From Clostridium sp. CMCC3677 (GTDB taxonomy: Bacteria; Bacillota; Clostridia; Clostridiales; Clostridiaceae): a stretch of DNA of 64,000 nt. Positions within the stretch are counted from its first letter, which is position 1; the number at the start of each line of letters is the position of its first letter. The translations under genes were made by a program, and so were the position numbers. Under the pieces are notes generated by a model that saw nothing but the letters and a program-made list of their open reading frames with translations, was not told the origin of the DNA and did no database searches. Below, piece after piece: positions 8,860 through 16,954 of this stretch. The DNA lies in the NCBI RefSeq assembly GCF_023845585.1, contig NZ_JAMQHS010000003.1, positions 1 through 64,000 of the forward strand. Direction: 5' to 3'.

Positions 8860-9795
8860 CTATTTTAACACCTCATTAAAAACTCTTTTAACATTTTTGT
8901 AGAAGATTTTTTCTACATCATTTTCTGTAAATCCATTTTTCTTAAGCACATCATATAGCTTATAAAACTCTGAGCAATTTTGTATTTCAACCTCATTATC
9001 TATTCCATCAAAATCACTACCAAGAGCTATAACATCGATTCCTCCAATATTTCTTATATGCTTTATATGCGTTAGCATTTCTTCTATAGAAGATATTTCT
9101 TCATTGCCTAAAAAACTAGAGCAAAAATTTATTCCCATTACTCCACCTTTATCTGACAATAATTTTATCATTTCATCAGTAAGATTTCTAGGATGATTAG
9201 TTATTGCACGTGAATTAGAGTGTGATGCTATAAAAGGTTTCTTACATAATTTAACCAAATCATAAAATCCACCATCAGATAAATGCGATACATCTGGTAT
9301 AATACCTAAAATCTCCATCTCTTGTAATATATCTTTACCTAAAGATGTTAATCCATTTTCTTTAAAAATATAGTTTGCATTTGGGTATCCAAGCTTATTT
9401 TCATAATTCCAAGTGATTGTAATTATTCTAATTCCCATTCTATAAACTTCTCTTAACTTTTCAACATCACCTTCTATTACTTCCCCTTCTTCTATAGATA
9501 AAAATGCTCCTATTTTATTTTTTCTATTACATTCATCTAACTCTTTTATATTAGTTACAATTTCTATTTTATTTGAATTGTTATCTAATTCAAGTTTAAA
9601 GTTATTATAAAGCTTTAAAAACTCTTCAAAAGGAGTTTTAGTAATGTCTTGATCTATAAAAAAAGCAAATACTTGTGCTAAAGCCTCTCCTTTTTTTAAT
9701 TTATCTAAAGTAACCTTACAAACATCATTTTTTATGTTTAATTTATCATAGTATATTTTACTTGCAGTATCACAATGTAAATCAATAAAATTCAT
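8860..9795 (-). CDS. Membrane dipeptidase (peptidase M19 family)
   Basis: A 311-residue zinc dipeptidase of the renal dipeptidase family. Metal-ligand motifs are visible: DLHCDT at the N terminus (residues 5-10), the bridging Glu in SIEEGE (about 120), PDVSHLSD (about 165), ASHSNSRAI with following HPRNL (about 190-205) and ALGSDFDGI (about 265). The family hydrolyses dipeptides, often with a D-residue at the C-terminal side; short members here are cytosolic, and no signal peptide is seen. The phosphoesterase gene lies 28 bases upstream on the same strand, so the two may be co-transcribed. The dipeptide substrate is unknown. Confidence 0.92.
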   Translation of the reverse strand: MNFIDLHCDTASKIYYDKLNIKNDVCKVTLDKLKKGEALAQVFAFFIDQDITKTPFEEFLKLYNNFKLELDNNSNKIEIVTNIKELDECNRKNKIGAFLSIEEGEVIEGDVEKLREVYRMGIRIITITWNYENKLGYPNANYIFKENGLTSLGKDILQEMEILGIIPDVSHLSDGGFYDLVKLCKKPFIASHSNSRAITNHPRNLTDEMIKLLSDKGGVMGINFCSSFLGNEEISSIEEMLTHIKHIRNIGGIDVIALGSDFDGIDNEVEIQNCSEFYKLYDVLKKNGFTENDVEKIFYKNVKRVFNEVLK

Positions 9796-9823
9796 TTATT
9801 TTTCCTCCAAAATTTATTTCATT

Positions 9824-10738
9824 TTATAATCTTTTTGCATAATCTAAATATTTTTCAATTTTCTCTGGTCCCCCTATTATGCTTCTCTTTATATATAAAC
9901 TATTTTTTTCATCAACTTCTACACTCCATTTTATCAAATATATTTGACCATCTACTATTTCAATTGTAGTTATTGTTGACGGAAATACACAACATCCATC
10001 ATTAAAATAAAGACCCTTTCCCGCTTCTGGAAAAACATCATGATGGGTATGTCCACAAATAAGCATTCTTTTTTCTTTTCTTGCTGTTCTCTCTAAAATT
10101 TCATCAATTTTACTTCCTTTTCCATAGTTGTTAGCCGGACTCACTGGAGCCTTAAAGCCTGCAAAGCCTTCTAATATTCTCCAAACATATCTAACTAAAA
10201 ATCTACTTATTTTCCATAACTCACAATTCATAAAATCTACTTGATGACCATGAAAAACTAATATATCTTTGTTCGTTGGAGTATATCTCAAAACAAGGCC
10301 TTCATGAAATTGTATATTATTATAAAGTTTAACTAACTCTTTACCAAAATTATATCCTATTTGAGCAAGTAATTTTTCTTGCTTAGGTATAAAATTAGGT
10401 TTAGCTTTTACCATATCATGATTACCATAAAGTAAATATAATCTTTTTTTAGCATTAAATTTATTTAATATTTTAAATATATCATCATAATTATAAGCTA
10501 TATCTATGCAATTCTTATTTTTCCATAATTCATCCCCATCACCTATTTCAATTAAGTTAAAGTCATCCTTCAAATAATATCCAAGAGCTGCTTTGTATAT
10601 ATTTTTATTAGGCCTTAATGAATCCGCATTTCCACCATCACCTCTATGCATATCGCTTATAAAAACTATTTTAGAATTTTTATCAAATTCTAATACTGGA
10701 CTATCTTTTGATATTCTCTTAATAAATTTACCATTCAT
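9824..10738 (-). CDS. Metallophosphoesterase (calcineurin-like)
   Basis: A 304-residue calcineurin-fold phosphoesterase. All metal motifs are present in order: FISDMHRGDGG (about 30), EIGDGDELW (about 63), YGNHD (about 104), VFHGHQVDF (about 155) and CGHTHHDVFP (about 228). The D-x-H-R-G-D-G start resembles UDP-diacylglucosamine hydrolase (LpxH-like) enzymes, but this is a Gram-positive context without lipid A genes, so the substrate is open. It is probably transcribed with the downstream dipeptidase gene. Confidence 0.88.
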   Translation of the reverse strand: MNGKFIKRISKDSPVLEFDKNSKIVFISDMHRGDGGNADSLRPNKNIYKAALGYYLKDDFNLIEIGDGDELWKNKNCIDIAYNYDDIFKILNKFNAKKRLYLLYGNHDMVKAKPNFIPKQEKLLAQIGYNFGKELVKLYNNIQFHEGLVLRYTPTNKDILVFHGHQVDFMNCELWKISRFLVRYVWRILEGFAGFKAPVSPANNYGKGSKIDEILERTARKEKRMLICGHTHHDVFPEAGKGLYFNDGCCVFPSTITTIEIVDGQIYLIKWSVEVDEKNSLYIKRSIIGGPEKIEKYLDYAKRL

Positions 10739-10807
10739 TATAAAACCCTATTTAAAATTAATTCTATCTATTATATGCATTTATTAAATGTGTGGTTAAT
10801 TATATAA

Positions 10808-10948
10808 GGTTCTGTTTTAAATATGTGTTGATATATATAATAGGTAAAGTGGCATTGTAATTGGACTATACTCATCTTAGCATTCCTAAGTTCAATTACT
10901 CAGTCCATTTTGCTTATGTATATATCAACACTCTACTAAAACACAGCC
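10808..10948. mobile_element. MITE-like element, copy D (141 bp, both ends present)
   Basis: Left end GGTTCTGTTTTAAATATGTG and onward; the right end read on the other strand begins GGCTGTGTTTTAGTAGAGTG. The two ends match as imperfect terminal inverted repeats of about 45 bases, with conserved GTGTTGATATATA. There is no coding potential. No clear target duplication was seen. Relative to the 20 kb copy, about 142 internal bases are missing between two GGACT motifs. Confidence 0.75.
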
Positions 10949-10955
10949 TTACATG

Positions 10956-11004
10956 AAAAAAAGCTGTTCAAAACAGAAATTATATTTCTATTTTGAGACA
11001 GCTT
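10956..11004 (-). terminator. Terminator of glyA
   Basis: Imperfect 22-bp hairpin from AAGCTGTTCAAAACAGAAAT to its complement ending GACAGCTT, followed by a U run on the minus strand (AAAAAAA on the plus strand). It is 25 bases after the glyA stop. Confidence 0.85.
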
Positions 11005-11028
11005 ATCTTAAATAATTAAATTCAATTA

Positions 11029-12264
11029 TTATTTATATAGAGGATACTTTTCACATAAAGCTTTTACTCTTTGCTTATATTGTTCTAAGTCTTTATCTCT
11101 ATTAATGATTGTTTCGTTGATTATATCTGCTATTTCTTCCATGTCTTTTCTTTCAAATCCTCTAGTTGTAATAGCAGCTGTACCTATTCTAACTCCTGAA
11201 GTTACAAAAGGACTTCTAGTTTCATTTGGTACTGTATTTTTGTTAAGAGTAATTCCTACTTCATCTAATAATTTTTCAGCATCTTTTCCTGTAATATCTT
11301 TGTTATTTAAATCTACAAGAATTAAATGATTATCTGTTCCATTAGATACTAGCTTAAATCCTCTTTTTACTAGTTGTTCACCTAGCTCTTTACAGTTTTC
11401 TACAACGCTTGCCATATATTCTTTAAAACTTGGATCTAAAGCTTCCTTAAAGCATACTGCTTTCGCTGCTATAATATGCATTAATGGACCACCTTGCATT
11501 CCTGGGAATATATTTTTATCTAAGTCCTTAGCATATTTTTCCTTACAAAGTATTAATCCACCTCTTGGACCTCTTAAAGTTTTGTGTGTTGTAGATGTAA
11601 CAAAATCTGCATATGGTACTGGTGATGGATGTAATCCTGCTGCTACAAGCCCAGCAATATGAGCCATATCAACCATTAAGTATGCTCCAATTTCATCACA
11701 AATTTCTCTAAACTTCTTAAAATCTATTATTCTTGAATATGCACTTGCACCTGCAACTATTAACTTAGGTTTGTGCTTTATAGCCAATTCTCTTACTACA
11801 TCATAATTTATTTCTTCAGTATCCTTATCTACTCCATATGATACAAAGTTAAATAATTTTCCTGAAAAATTAACTGGTGAACCATGAGTTAAATGACCTC
11901 CATGGCTTAAATCCATACCTAATACAGTATCCCCATGTTCTAAAATTGTAAAATAAACAGCCATATTAGCTTGTGAACCAGAATGTGGTTGAACATTTGC
12001 ATGTTCTGCTCCAAATAACTCCTTAGCTCTTTCACGTGCTATTTCTTCAACGCCATCTACTACATAACATCCACCATAGTATCTCTTACCTGGATATCCT
12101 TCAGCATATTTATTTGTTAAATAGGAACCCATAGCCTCCATTACAGCTTCACTTGCGACATTTTCTGAAGCTATTAACTCAATTCCATTTTGTTGTCTTT
12201 CTAATTCCTTTTCAATTAAAGCATAAATTTCATTATCTTCTCTGCTTATGTGTTCAAAATTCAT
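11029..12264 (-). CDS. glyA: Serine hydroxymethyltransferase
   Basis: A 411-residue fold-type I PLP enzyme that converts serine plus tetrahydrofolate to glycine plus 5,10-methylene-THF. Clear family motifs: [10 protein letters not shown] (about 28-37), [15 protein letters not shown], the PLP-site [15 protein letters not shown] with the catalytic Lys near 229, and [15 protein letters not shown] toward the C terminus. Full length, with a GGGGTGA ribosome site. It is a single-gene unit with its own terminator. No glycine or purine riboswitch is recognisable upstream. Confidence 0.97.
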   Translation of the reverse strand: MNFEHISREDNEIYALIEKELERQQNGIELIASENVASEAVMEAMGSYLTNKYAEGYPGKRYYGGCYVVDGVEEIARERAKELFGAEHANVQPHSGSQANMAVYFTILEHGDTVLGMDLSHGGHLTHGSPVNFSGKLFNFVSYGVDKDTEEINYDVVRELAIKHKPKLIVAGASAYSRIIDFKKFREICDEIGAYLMVDMAHIAGLVAAGLHPSPVPYADFVTSTTHKTLRGPRGGLILCKEKYAKDLDKNIFPGMQGGPLMHIIAAKAVCFKEALDPSFKEYMASVVENCKELGEQLVKRGFKLVSNGTDNHLILVDLNNKDITGKDAEKLLDEVGITLNKNTVPNETRSPFVTSGVRIGTAAITTRGFERKDMEEIADIINETIINRDKDLEQYKQRVKALCEKYPLYK

Positions 12265-12384
12265 TTTATCACCCCAATATTTTTTTACAAAGTTTTCTTA
12301 TAATTTAGCATATTTTAGTATATTAAATTATTATTATATTAAATTATAAGTTCTCCGACCAAATTTATCAACTATTTTTTTCTT

Positions 12385-12551
12385 TTAATTATAAATTACT
12401 TCAAATTCTTCACAAACTACCAACATATCTTCTGCAAATTCCTTATTAAAATCTTTTAATTCCCTATTAAAAAAATCAATATGTCCATTTCTCGAATTAA
12501 GTTCAAATATTCTTTCCACATTTTATTTATACTAGTATGTTCATTACTCAT
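12385..12551 (-). pseudogene. Frameshifted small gene remnant upstream of glyA
   Basis: An ATG with a good GGGGGAAG ribosome site (start 12551) opens MSNEHTSINKMW. After one frame change the same strand continues as ERIFELNSRNGH, later FNKEFAEDMLVVCEEF and a TAA at 12385. The two parts together look like one protein of about 55 residues with a single-base lesion. The downstream part is also open as a 44-codon ORF from a GTG, but that GTG has no ribosome site. No family is recognised. The rest of 12265-12720 shows nothing else. Confidence 0.4.
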
Positions 12552-12720
12552 AATTCTTCCCCCAAACAATACTTATTATTTAAATACTACTATATAATTA
12601 TATTTAATATAAAATTAAAAATCATATTTTTATATCTGGAGCATATCATAGCATTTGATGTAATCTACTACCCTAAGAGACCTCATTAACTTTCAAGTCA
12701 TAATATGACATTATTCTTCT

Positions 12721-12749
12721 TTGACATCATATATTAATAAAGGTATACT
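12721..12749 (+). promoter_or_regulatory. Promoter of the initiator tRNA gene
   Basis: Perfect -35 TTGACA (12721-12726), a 17-base spacer and -10 TATACT (12744-12749), about 42 bases upstream of the mature tRNA 5' end. Confidence 0.85.
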
Positions 12750-12790
12750 AAGTACATAAGTTAGCTAAGGCGACTTACAAAATATAATAT

Positions 12791-12866
<76 letters not shown>

Positions 12867-12871
12867 TAAAA

Positions 12872-12908
12872 AAACAAACTCTTATAGTTATTATAAGAGT
12901 TTGTTTTT
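12872..12908 (+). terminator. Terminator of the initiator tRNA
   Basis: Perfect 15-bp stem AAACAAACTCTTATA (12872-12886) / TATAAGAGTTTGTTT (12892-12906) followed by T residues, six bases after the tRNA CCA end. Confidence 0.95.
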
Positions 12909-13035
12909 TACATACAATTTCTTTATTTTATAGTCTCATATTCATTATTTAGTAATATTTTTTACATAATCTATCCTTATTCCTTTCTATTATTGGAATA
13001 TATTTAAAATAAAAAAAATAAGGAGCTATTATAAT

Positions 13036-13071
13036 AAAAAAAGAGCTAGTTTTAATACTAACTCTTTTTAA
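13036..13071 (-). terminator. Terminator of the DUF2935 gene
   Basis: AAAAAGAG-c-TAGT and ACTA-a-CTCTTTTT form a stem with one mismatch and a short loop. The U run lies on the minus strand, about 46 bases after the stop at 13117. Confidence 0.75.
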
Positions 13072-13116
13072 TAATTATGCTATTTAGAATTCTCAACATT
13101 TATATTCCATGGATAG

Positions 13117-14028
13117 TTAGTTTTTATGATTCTTTAAAATTCTTATATAATGATTAGCTTCTCTTAGTACATGATCAGCAAGAAGTGGTAATATTATAGA
13201 TTTTATTTTACATTCAATTATCCCTTCCGTACCTGCTTTCTTAAAATCTCTTAATCTAATTGTTTCTAATAATGTATCATTTATGCATGTGCTCATTGAC
13301 ATATCAGTTATATTTCCTGATTTTTCAATTAAATCACTATATTCTTTTGCAAACTTACTTGAAGTGTTTATTAATTCATCCTCACTAGGATCAAGTAATC
13401 CTCTAATAAACAAAGCATGTTCCATCATAATCTGATCCCAAAACAATTGAACTTCTCCAATATCCCCTTTACCAATATCCTCTTCATTCTCAAGCGCACA
13501 TATATATGAATGATATAACTTAGCTTCATGTATTATATGTTGAATAAGTAAAGGATAATTTAATGTAAATAATTCACAATTCAACATTTTTTCTAATACT
13601 TTCATTTTAAAGTCTATAAGACCATTAAGTAACTTTATAGCCCTATTATTAAGTTTTTTCACACAATTTACTGTTCTACTATCAATATGTTTTTTATTTT
13701 CACACTTCAATTCTTTCTCCATTTCGGTTATCTTAGAATTTATATTTATTCCTGTATAATACTGTGTCTTTTTTTCTGTACTTAAAGTATAATCAGTAAA
13801 AATTTCTCCAGAATCTATTACAAATTCTCTAACTCTTCCATCGCTTAGCTTAACTGTATCTAATAAAAGCTTTTCAAACTCCATTTTATAATTTTCAGCT
13901 TCCTTAGAAAATTTAGTGTTTTTAGGTGTAAATCCCGCCTCTAAAAACAAAGAATGTTCCTTCATAATTCGTCCAAAAAAAAGATGTAATTCTAATGATA
14001 AAGTGACATACTTTTGACTACTTAGCAT
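13117..14028 (-). CDS. DUF2935 domain protein, duplicated ferritin-like helices
   Basis: A 303-residue all-helical protein recognised as DUF2935, a Bacillus/Clostridium family. It has two related halves: LHLFFGRIMKEHSLFLEAGF (about 13-32) is echoed by VQLFWDQIMMEHALFIRGLL (about 193-212), and the second half ends DHVLREANHYIRIL. The repeated E-H and H-x-x-x-E positions suggest buried metal ligands in a ferritin-like bundle. The family's function is not established; sporulation or metal binding are guesses. It has an own terminator and a GGAGG ribosome site. Confidence 0.85.
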   Translation of the reverse strand: MLSSQKYVTLSLELHLFFGRIMKEHSLFLEAGFTPKNTKFSKEAENYKMEFEKLLLDTVKLSDGRVREFVIDSGEIFTDYTLSTEKKTQYYTGININSKITEMEKELKCENKKHIDSRTVNCVKKLNNRAIKLLNGLIDFKMKVLEKMLNCELFTLNYPLLIQHIIHEAKLYHSYICALENEEDIGKGDIGEVQLFWDQIMMEHALFIRGLLDPSEDELINTSSKFAKEYSDLIEKSGNITDMSMSTCINDTLLETIRLRDFKKAGTEGIIECKIKSIILPLLADHVLREANHYIRILKNHKN

Positions 14029-14117
14029 AGTTTTCCTCCAAAAAAATTTTATTATATTATACTCTTAAGGAAACCTTTTTGTTCATCTTATCCTAATTAG
14101 TTCTCCATAGAATAGTT

Positions 14118-14243
14118 TTATTTTATATACTCAATCCATCTATTTTCTAAATCTTTTTCCGTAATTCCAAAAATATTTTCATAATCACTAGATGACTTTA
14201 AATCTTTAAGATAATTCCCTAAATTATAAGCACAACTTTTCAC
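14118..14243 (-). pseudogene. C-terminal remnant of a putative MA-family peptidase
   Basis: A 41-codon minus-strand stretch, read from a GTG with no ribosome site. It contains YNLGNYLKDL, then FGITEKDLENRWIEYIK and stop. This closely resembles the typical C-terminal end of gluzincin (peptidase MA-like) proteins, where a last helix follows an F-G-x-S/T-x-x-E-L-E-x-x-W pattern. The catalytic HEXXH part is absent. An in-frame stop directly precedes it. Interpreted as a deletion remnant; the resemblance is from memory of the family. Confidence 0.4.
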
Positions 14244-14309
14244 TTAAAATATGTTATAATTCATAATACAAACTAATACTTTATTGGTACTAACTCAAGG
14301 AGATAAACT

Positions 14310-15173
14310 ATGCGAATAATATCAGAAAATAACTTATGTGAAAACAGACCTTATATTAATTTAAAAAAGCTATCAGTAAAAACCTCACTAAGAGTAGCTT
14401 CAGCTGATGGACTTGGCTTTAAAGGCACTTATATAATAAACCAACATACTCAATCTTTATCTAAAAATAATAATTACACTTCAGAATATAATAAAGGCAT
14501 TGAAAAAATAACATTTTATACAGAAAATTTACACGAAATGTTATTAGTTGAAGTTAATTACTCATTTAGAAGTGATGCTTCTTCTGCTAAATTTAAAGTT
14601 TATGTTATTTTAAATAATATTAAATATGCCTTACCATTTAATTATTTTGAAGATGTTTATGTAAATTGTATGGATATATTAAATAAAGAATTAAGTGATA
14701 ATGAAAATTTAATTTACATAAAAGAAGGCTTTAATAATTTAAAAAAGGAAGAGATATTAGTAGATCTTAAATTAAATTTAGAAAGATTATTGGAATTTAA
14801 AGATAAAGTTAATTACAAAAGAAATGTTAATTATTTTGTAATTAATAATATAACTTCATCTATTTCAAAATATGATATAAATAATAAAAATAATAAAATA
14901 GAAATAAATGATAGAGTGAAAGTTCTTAGACATGACTATAAAACTAGGCTTTATAACTTTGTAAATCCTAGTGATAATAGTAATACAGTGATTTTGAATG
15001 AAACTGATATAATTTGTGATTTAGGTGATGAAAATAACTTCCCAACTGTTAGTATATATACTAAATATGGTCTTGGGAAATTATTAGACATTAAGAATAA
15101 TGTTATTCCAACAAATAATACATTATCATTATTTGCTAATCTATTAGATTTAGGATTAAATGTTCTTAATTAG
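14310..15173 (+). CDS. Hypothetical protein, 287 residues
   Basis: Well-supported ORF with an AAGGAGATAAACT ribosome site and normal codon use. No signal peptide, membrane helix or familiar motif. The protein is Asn/Lys/Ser rich and predicted mixed alpha/beta. It divides near residue 200 at an Asn/Lys linker (IN-NKNNKIEINDR) into a larger N-terminal part and a short C-terminal part. An uncommon N-terminal segment SADGLGFKGTYIIN is the most distinctive feature. It stands alone between a peptidase remnant and brnQ. I cannot assign a family. Confidence 0.7.
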   Translation: MRIISENNLCENRPYINLKKLSVKTSLRVASADGLGFKGTYIINQHTQSLSKNNNYTSEYNKGIEKITFYTENLHEMLLVEVNYSFRSDASSAKFKVYVILNNIKYALPFNYFEDVYVNCMDILNKELSDNENLIYIKEGFNNLKKEEILVDLKLNLERLLEFKDKVNYKRNVNYFVINNITSSISKYDINNKNNKIEINDRVKVLRHDYKTRLYNFVNPSDNSNTVILNETDIICDLGDENNFPTVSIYTKYGLGKLLDIKNNVIPTNNTLSLFANLLDLGLNVLN

Positions 15174-15192
15174 TTTTAAATAATATAAGACT

Positions 15193-15228
15193 AAAAAACA
15201 CTTGCTCTCCCTAAGAAGAGTGCAAGTG
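15193..15228 (-). terminator. Terminator of brnQ
   Basis: CACTTGC (15199-15205) pairs with GCAAGTG (15222-15228), with some inner pairing, and AAAAAA on its left gives the U run on the minus strand. It ends 12 bases after the brnQ stop; it may also serve the convergent hypothetical gene. Confidence 0.75.
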
Positions 15229-15239
15229 AAATACTTATT

Positions 15240-16553
15240 CTAATCTTTGTTGATGTTCAATTTCTCATATCCTACTTTATTAAAGATTTTTTCATTGAAA
15301 CTACTAATTATATTACTAATAATACCTCCTATTATTGCAGGTATAATCCAATTGAATCCTAAACTAGCAAAAGGAAGGCTATGTATAAAACTTATTTTAA
15401 CCCCTAAACCATCAATAACAGTAATAATACTTATAACTAAAGTTGCATATGCTGCACCCTTATAAGTAGAATTCTTAATAAATCTATTTTTAAAAGATGC
15501 CATTAAAACTAATACAAGAGTTACTGGATAAAGTACAGTTAATATAGGCGCAGCTATAGATATTATTCTATTAACACCTAAATTAGAAATAATAGCACTA
15601 AACACGCAAATAAATACCACTATATTTTCATATTTAATTTTTTTATTAGTAACATCTTCAAAATATTTAGCAGTGACAGATGTTAAGCCTATTGACGTAG
15701 TAAGACAAGCAAAAGCAACAACTAAACTTAATATAATTGCACCTTTGTCTCCTAATAATTGTTTTGTTATACTAATTAATAATGTAGTTTGAGATATATT
15801 CGCATCATACACATTAGATACAGTAGCTCCTAAGTATGTTAAACCACCATACACTATTATAAGTCCACTCCCTGCAACTACAGAGGCTTTTGCAGTAAGC
15901 TTTACAATTTCATTTTTGTCTTTATATCCTTTTGATAAAAATGTTGCCATAATAAATGCAGCAATTCCTCCTGCCCCAAGCGCATCCATAGTTTGATATC
16001 CTTGAGCAAGTCCATTTGAAAATAACACTTCTAAGTCAATAGCATTACTTAGTTTACCTAAAGGTGAAACTACTCCTTTTACTATTAATATGGCTAAAGC
16101 AATTAAAAGCATAGGCGTTAAAAATTTTCCTATAACATCTACAACCTTAGTTGGCTTTACGGTTAAAATAAGTGTCAAGCCAAAAAATAAAATTGAAAAT
16201 ATAATAGGATTAACAGAATTAAATACTGGATTAATACTCATTTCTAAAGTTGTTGCACCAGTTCTCGGAATAATAAGAATTGGACCTAGACAAAGCATTA
16301 TAATAAATTCTAACCAAAACCCAAATTTCTTGCCTGCTCTCCCTAAAATTGCTTGATAAGAACCCGCCTTTGCAATTGCATTAATTGATAATAATATCAT
16401 ACCAACATCTGAAATGATAAATCCTAAGAAACTTATCACCCATCCATTCCCCGAGGCCATTCCTATATATGGTGGAAATATTAAATTTCCTGCTCCAAAA
16501 AACATTGAAAATATTGCAAAACCAATAATAATAATATCTGTATTTTTTCTCAT
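15240..16553 (-). CDS. brnQ: Branched-chain amino acid:cation symporter (LIVCS family)
   Basis: A 437-residue, about 12-helix symporter that imports Leu, Ile and Val with Na+ or H+. The N-terminal signature GFAIFSMFFGAGNLIFPPYIG (about 10-30) is diagnostic. The start is the ATG at 16553, six bases after an AGAGGG site; an upstream ATG at 16559 abuts that site. The same ATG overlaps (ATGA) the stop of a 25-codon ORF, suggesting translational coupling. Together with ilvE in this window it implies active branched-chain amino acid metabolism, perhaps Stickland-type. Confidence 0.93.
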   Translation of the reverse strand: MRKNTDIIIIGFAIFSMFFGAGNLIFPPYIGMASGNGWVISFLGFIISDVGMILLSINAIAKAGSYQAILGRAGKKFGFWLEFIIMLCLGPILIIPRTGATTLEMSINPVFNSVNPIIFSILFFGLTLILTVKPTKVVDVIGKFLTPMLLIALAILIVKGVVSPLGKLSNAIDLEVLFSNGLAQGYQTMDALGAGGIAAFIMATFLSKGYKDKNEIVKLTAKASVVAGSGLIIVYGGLTYLGATVSNVYDANISQTTLLISITKQLLGDKGAIILSLVVAFACLTTSIGLTSVTAKYFEDVTNKKIKYENIVVFICVFSAIISNLGVNRIISIAAPILTVLYPVTLVLVLMASFKNRFIKNSTYKGAAYATLVISIITVIDGLGVKISFIHSLPFASLGFNWIIPAIIGGIISNIISSFNEKIFNKVGYEKLNINKD

Positions 16554-16627
16554 AAACATCCCTCTTCCACTTTTATATAGAACAAAATCGCCAAGGCGAC
16601 TTTAGAGCCGTCGATTTTTTTAGCCAT
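16550..16627 (-). CDS. 25-codon leader ORF coupled to brnQ
   Basis: MAKKIDGSKVALAIL then FYIKVEEGCL and stop. It has a GGAAAGGG ribosome site four bases before the ATG, and its TGA overlaps the brnQ ATG as ATGA. The DNA here is far richer in G+C than its surroundings and can form alternative short stems (CGAC/GTCG, GGC/GCC, GCC-tt-GGC). A second overlapping frame (16573-16668) is also open for 31 codons but lacks a ribosome site. It could be a small membrane-active protein or an attenuating leader peptide. No family recognised. Confidence 0.5.
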   Translation of the reverse strand: MAKKIDGSKVALAILFYIKVEEGCL

Positions 16628-16770
16628 ACACCCTTTCCAAACACAGTGCAGGAATAATGGTGTGGCATATGATTATTTTTTATTCTTTAGGGGTACTCAT
16701 CATACTTTTACAATACAGCCTCCTTAAAGTTATCCACAAATTCTTTAGTAATATAAATTCCTAAAGAATA

Positions 16771-16800
16771 AAAAAACCACATAGCATCAATCTATGTGGC
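16771..16800 (-). terminator. Terminator of the ABC-F gene
   Basis: CCACATAG (16777-16784) pairs with CTATGTGG (16792-16799), and AAAAAA on the left gives the U run on the minus strand. It lies about 155 bases after the ABC-F stop. Further left, 16740-16769 holds a second inverted repeat ATTCTTTAG / CTAAAGAAT of unknown use. Confidence 0.8.
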
Positions 16801-16954
16801 TTATAACGAATTAATTTACATAACAAGTTAAGCTTATATTAGTCATCATAAAAAGCTTCTTAATAATTCACATTTATATTATATCATCTTGTATTATATA
16901 TAGCTAATAAGGCTTTGTCAACTATAGGTATTAATTCTTTAAATTGTCAAATTA

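Noticed and set aside
10808-10948. Element considered as a CRISPR or tRNA-like repeat
   Set aside because: Only two ends in inverted, not direct, orientation; no spacer array and no cas gene in the window.
16588-16630. Plus-strand terminator AAAATCG...CGATTTTTTT upstream of brnQ
   Set aside because: No plus-strand gene precedes it; the pairing arms lie inside the 25-codon ORF and are better explained there.
16573-16668. 31-codon ORF in a second frame upstream of brnQ
   Set aside because: No ribosome site; the 25-codon frame in the same bases has a good site and an ATGA junction with brnQ.
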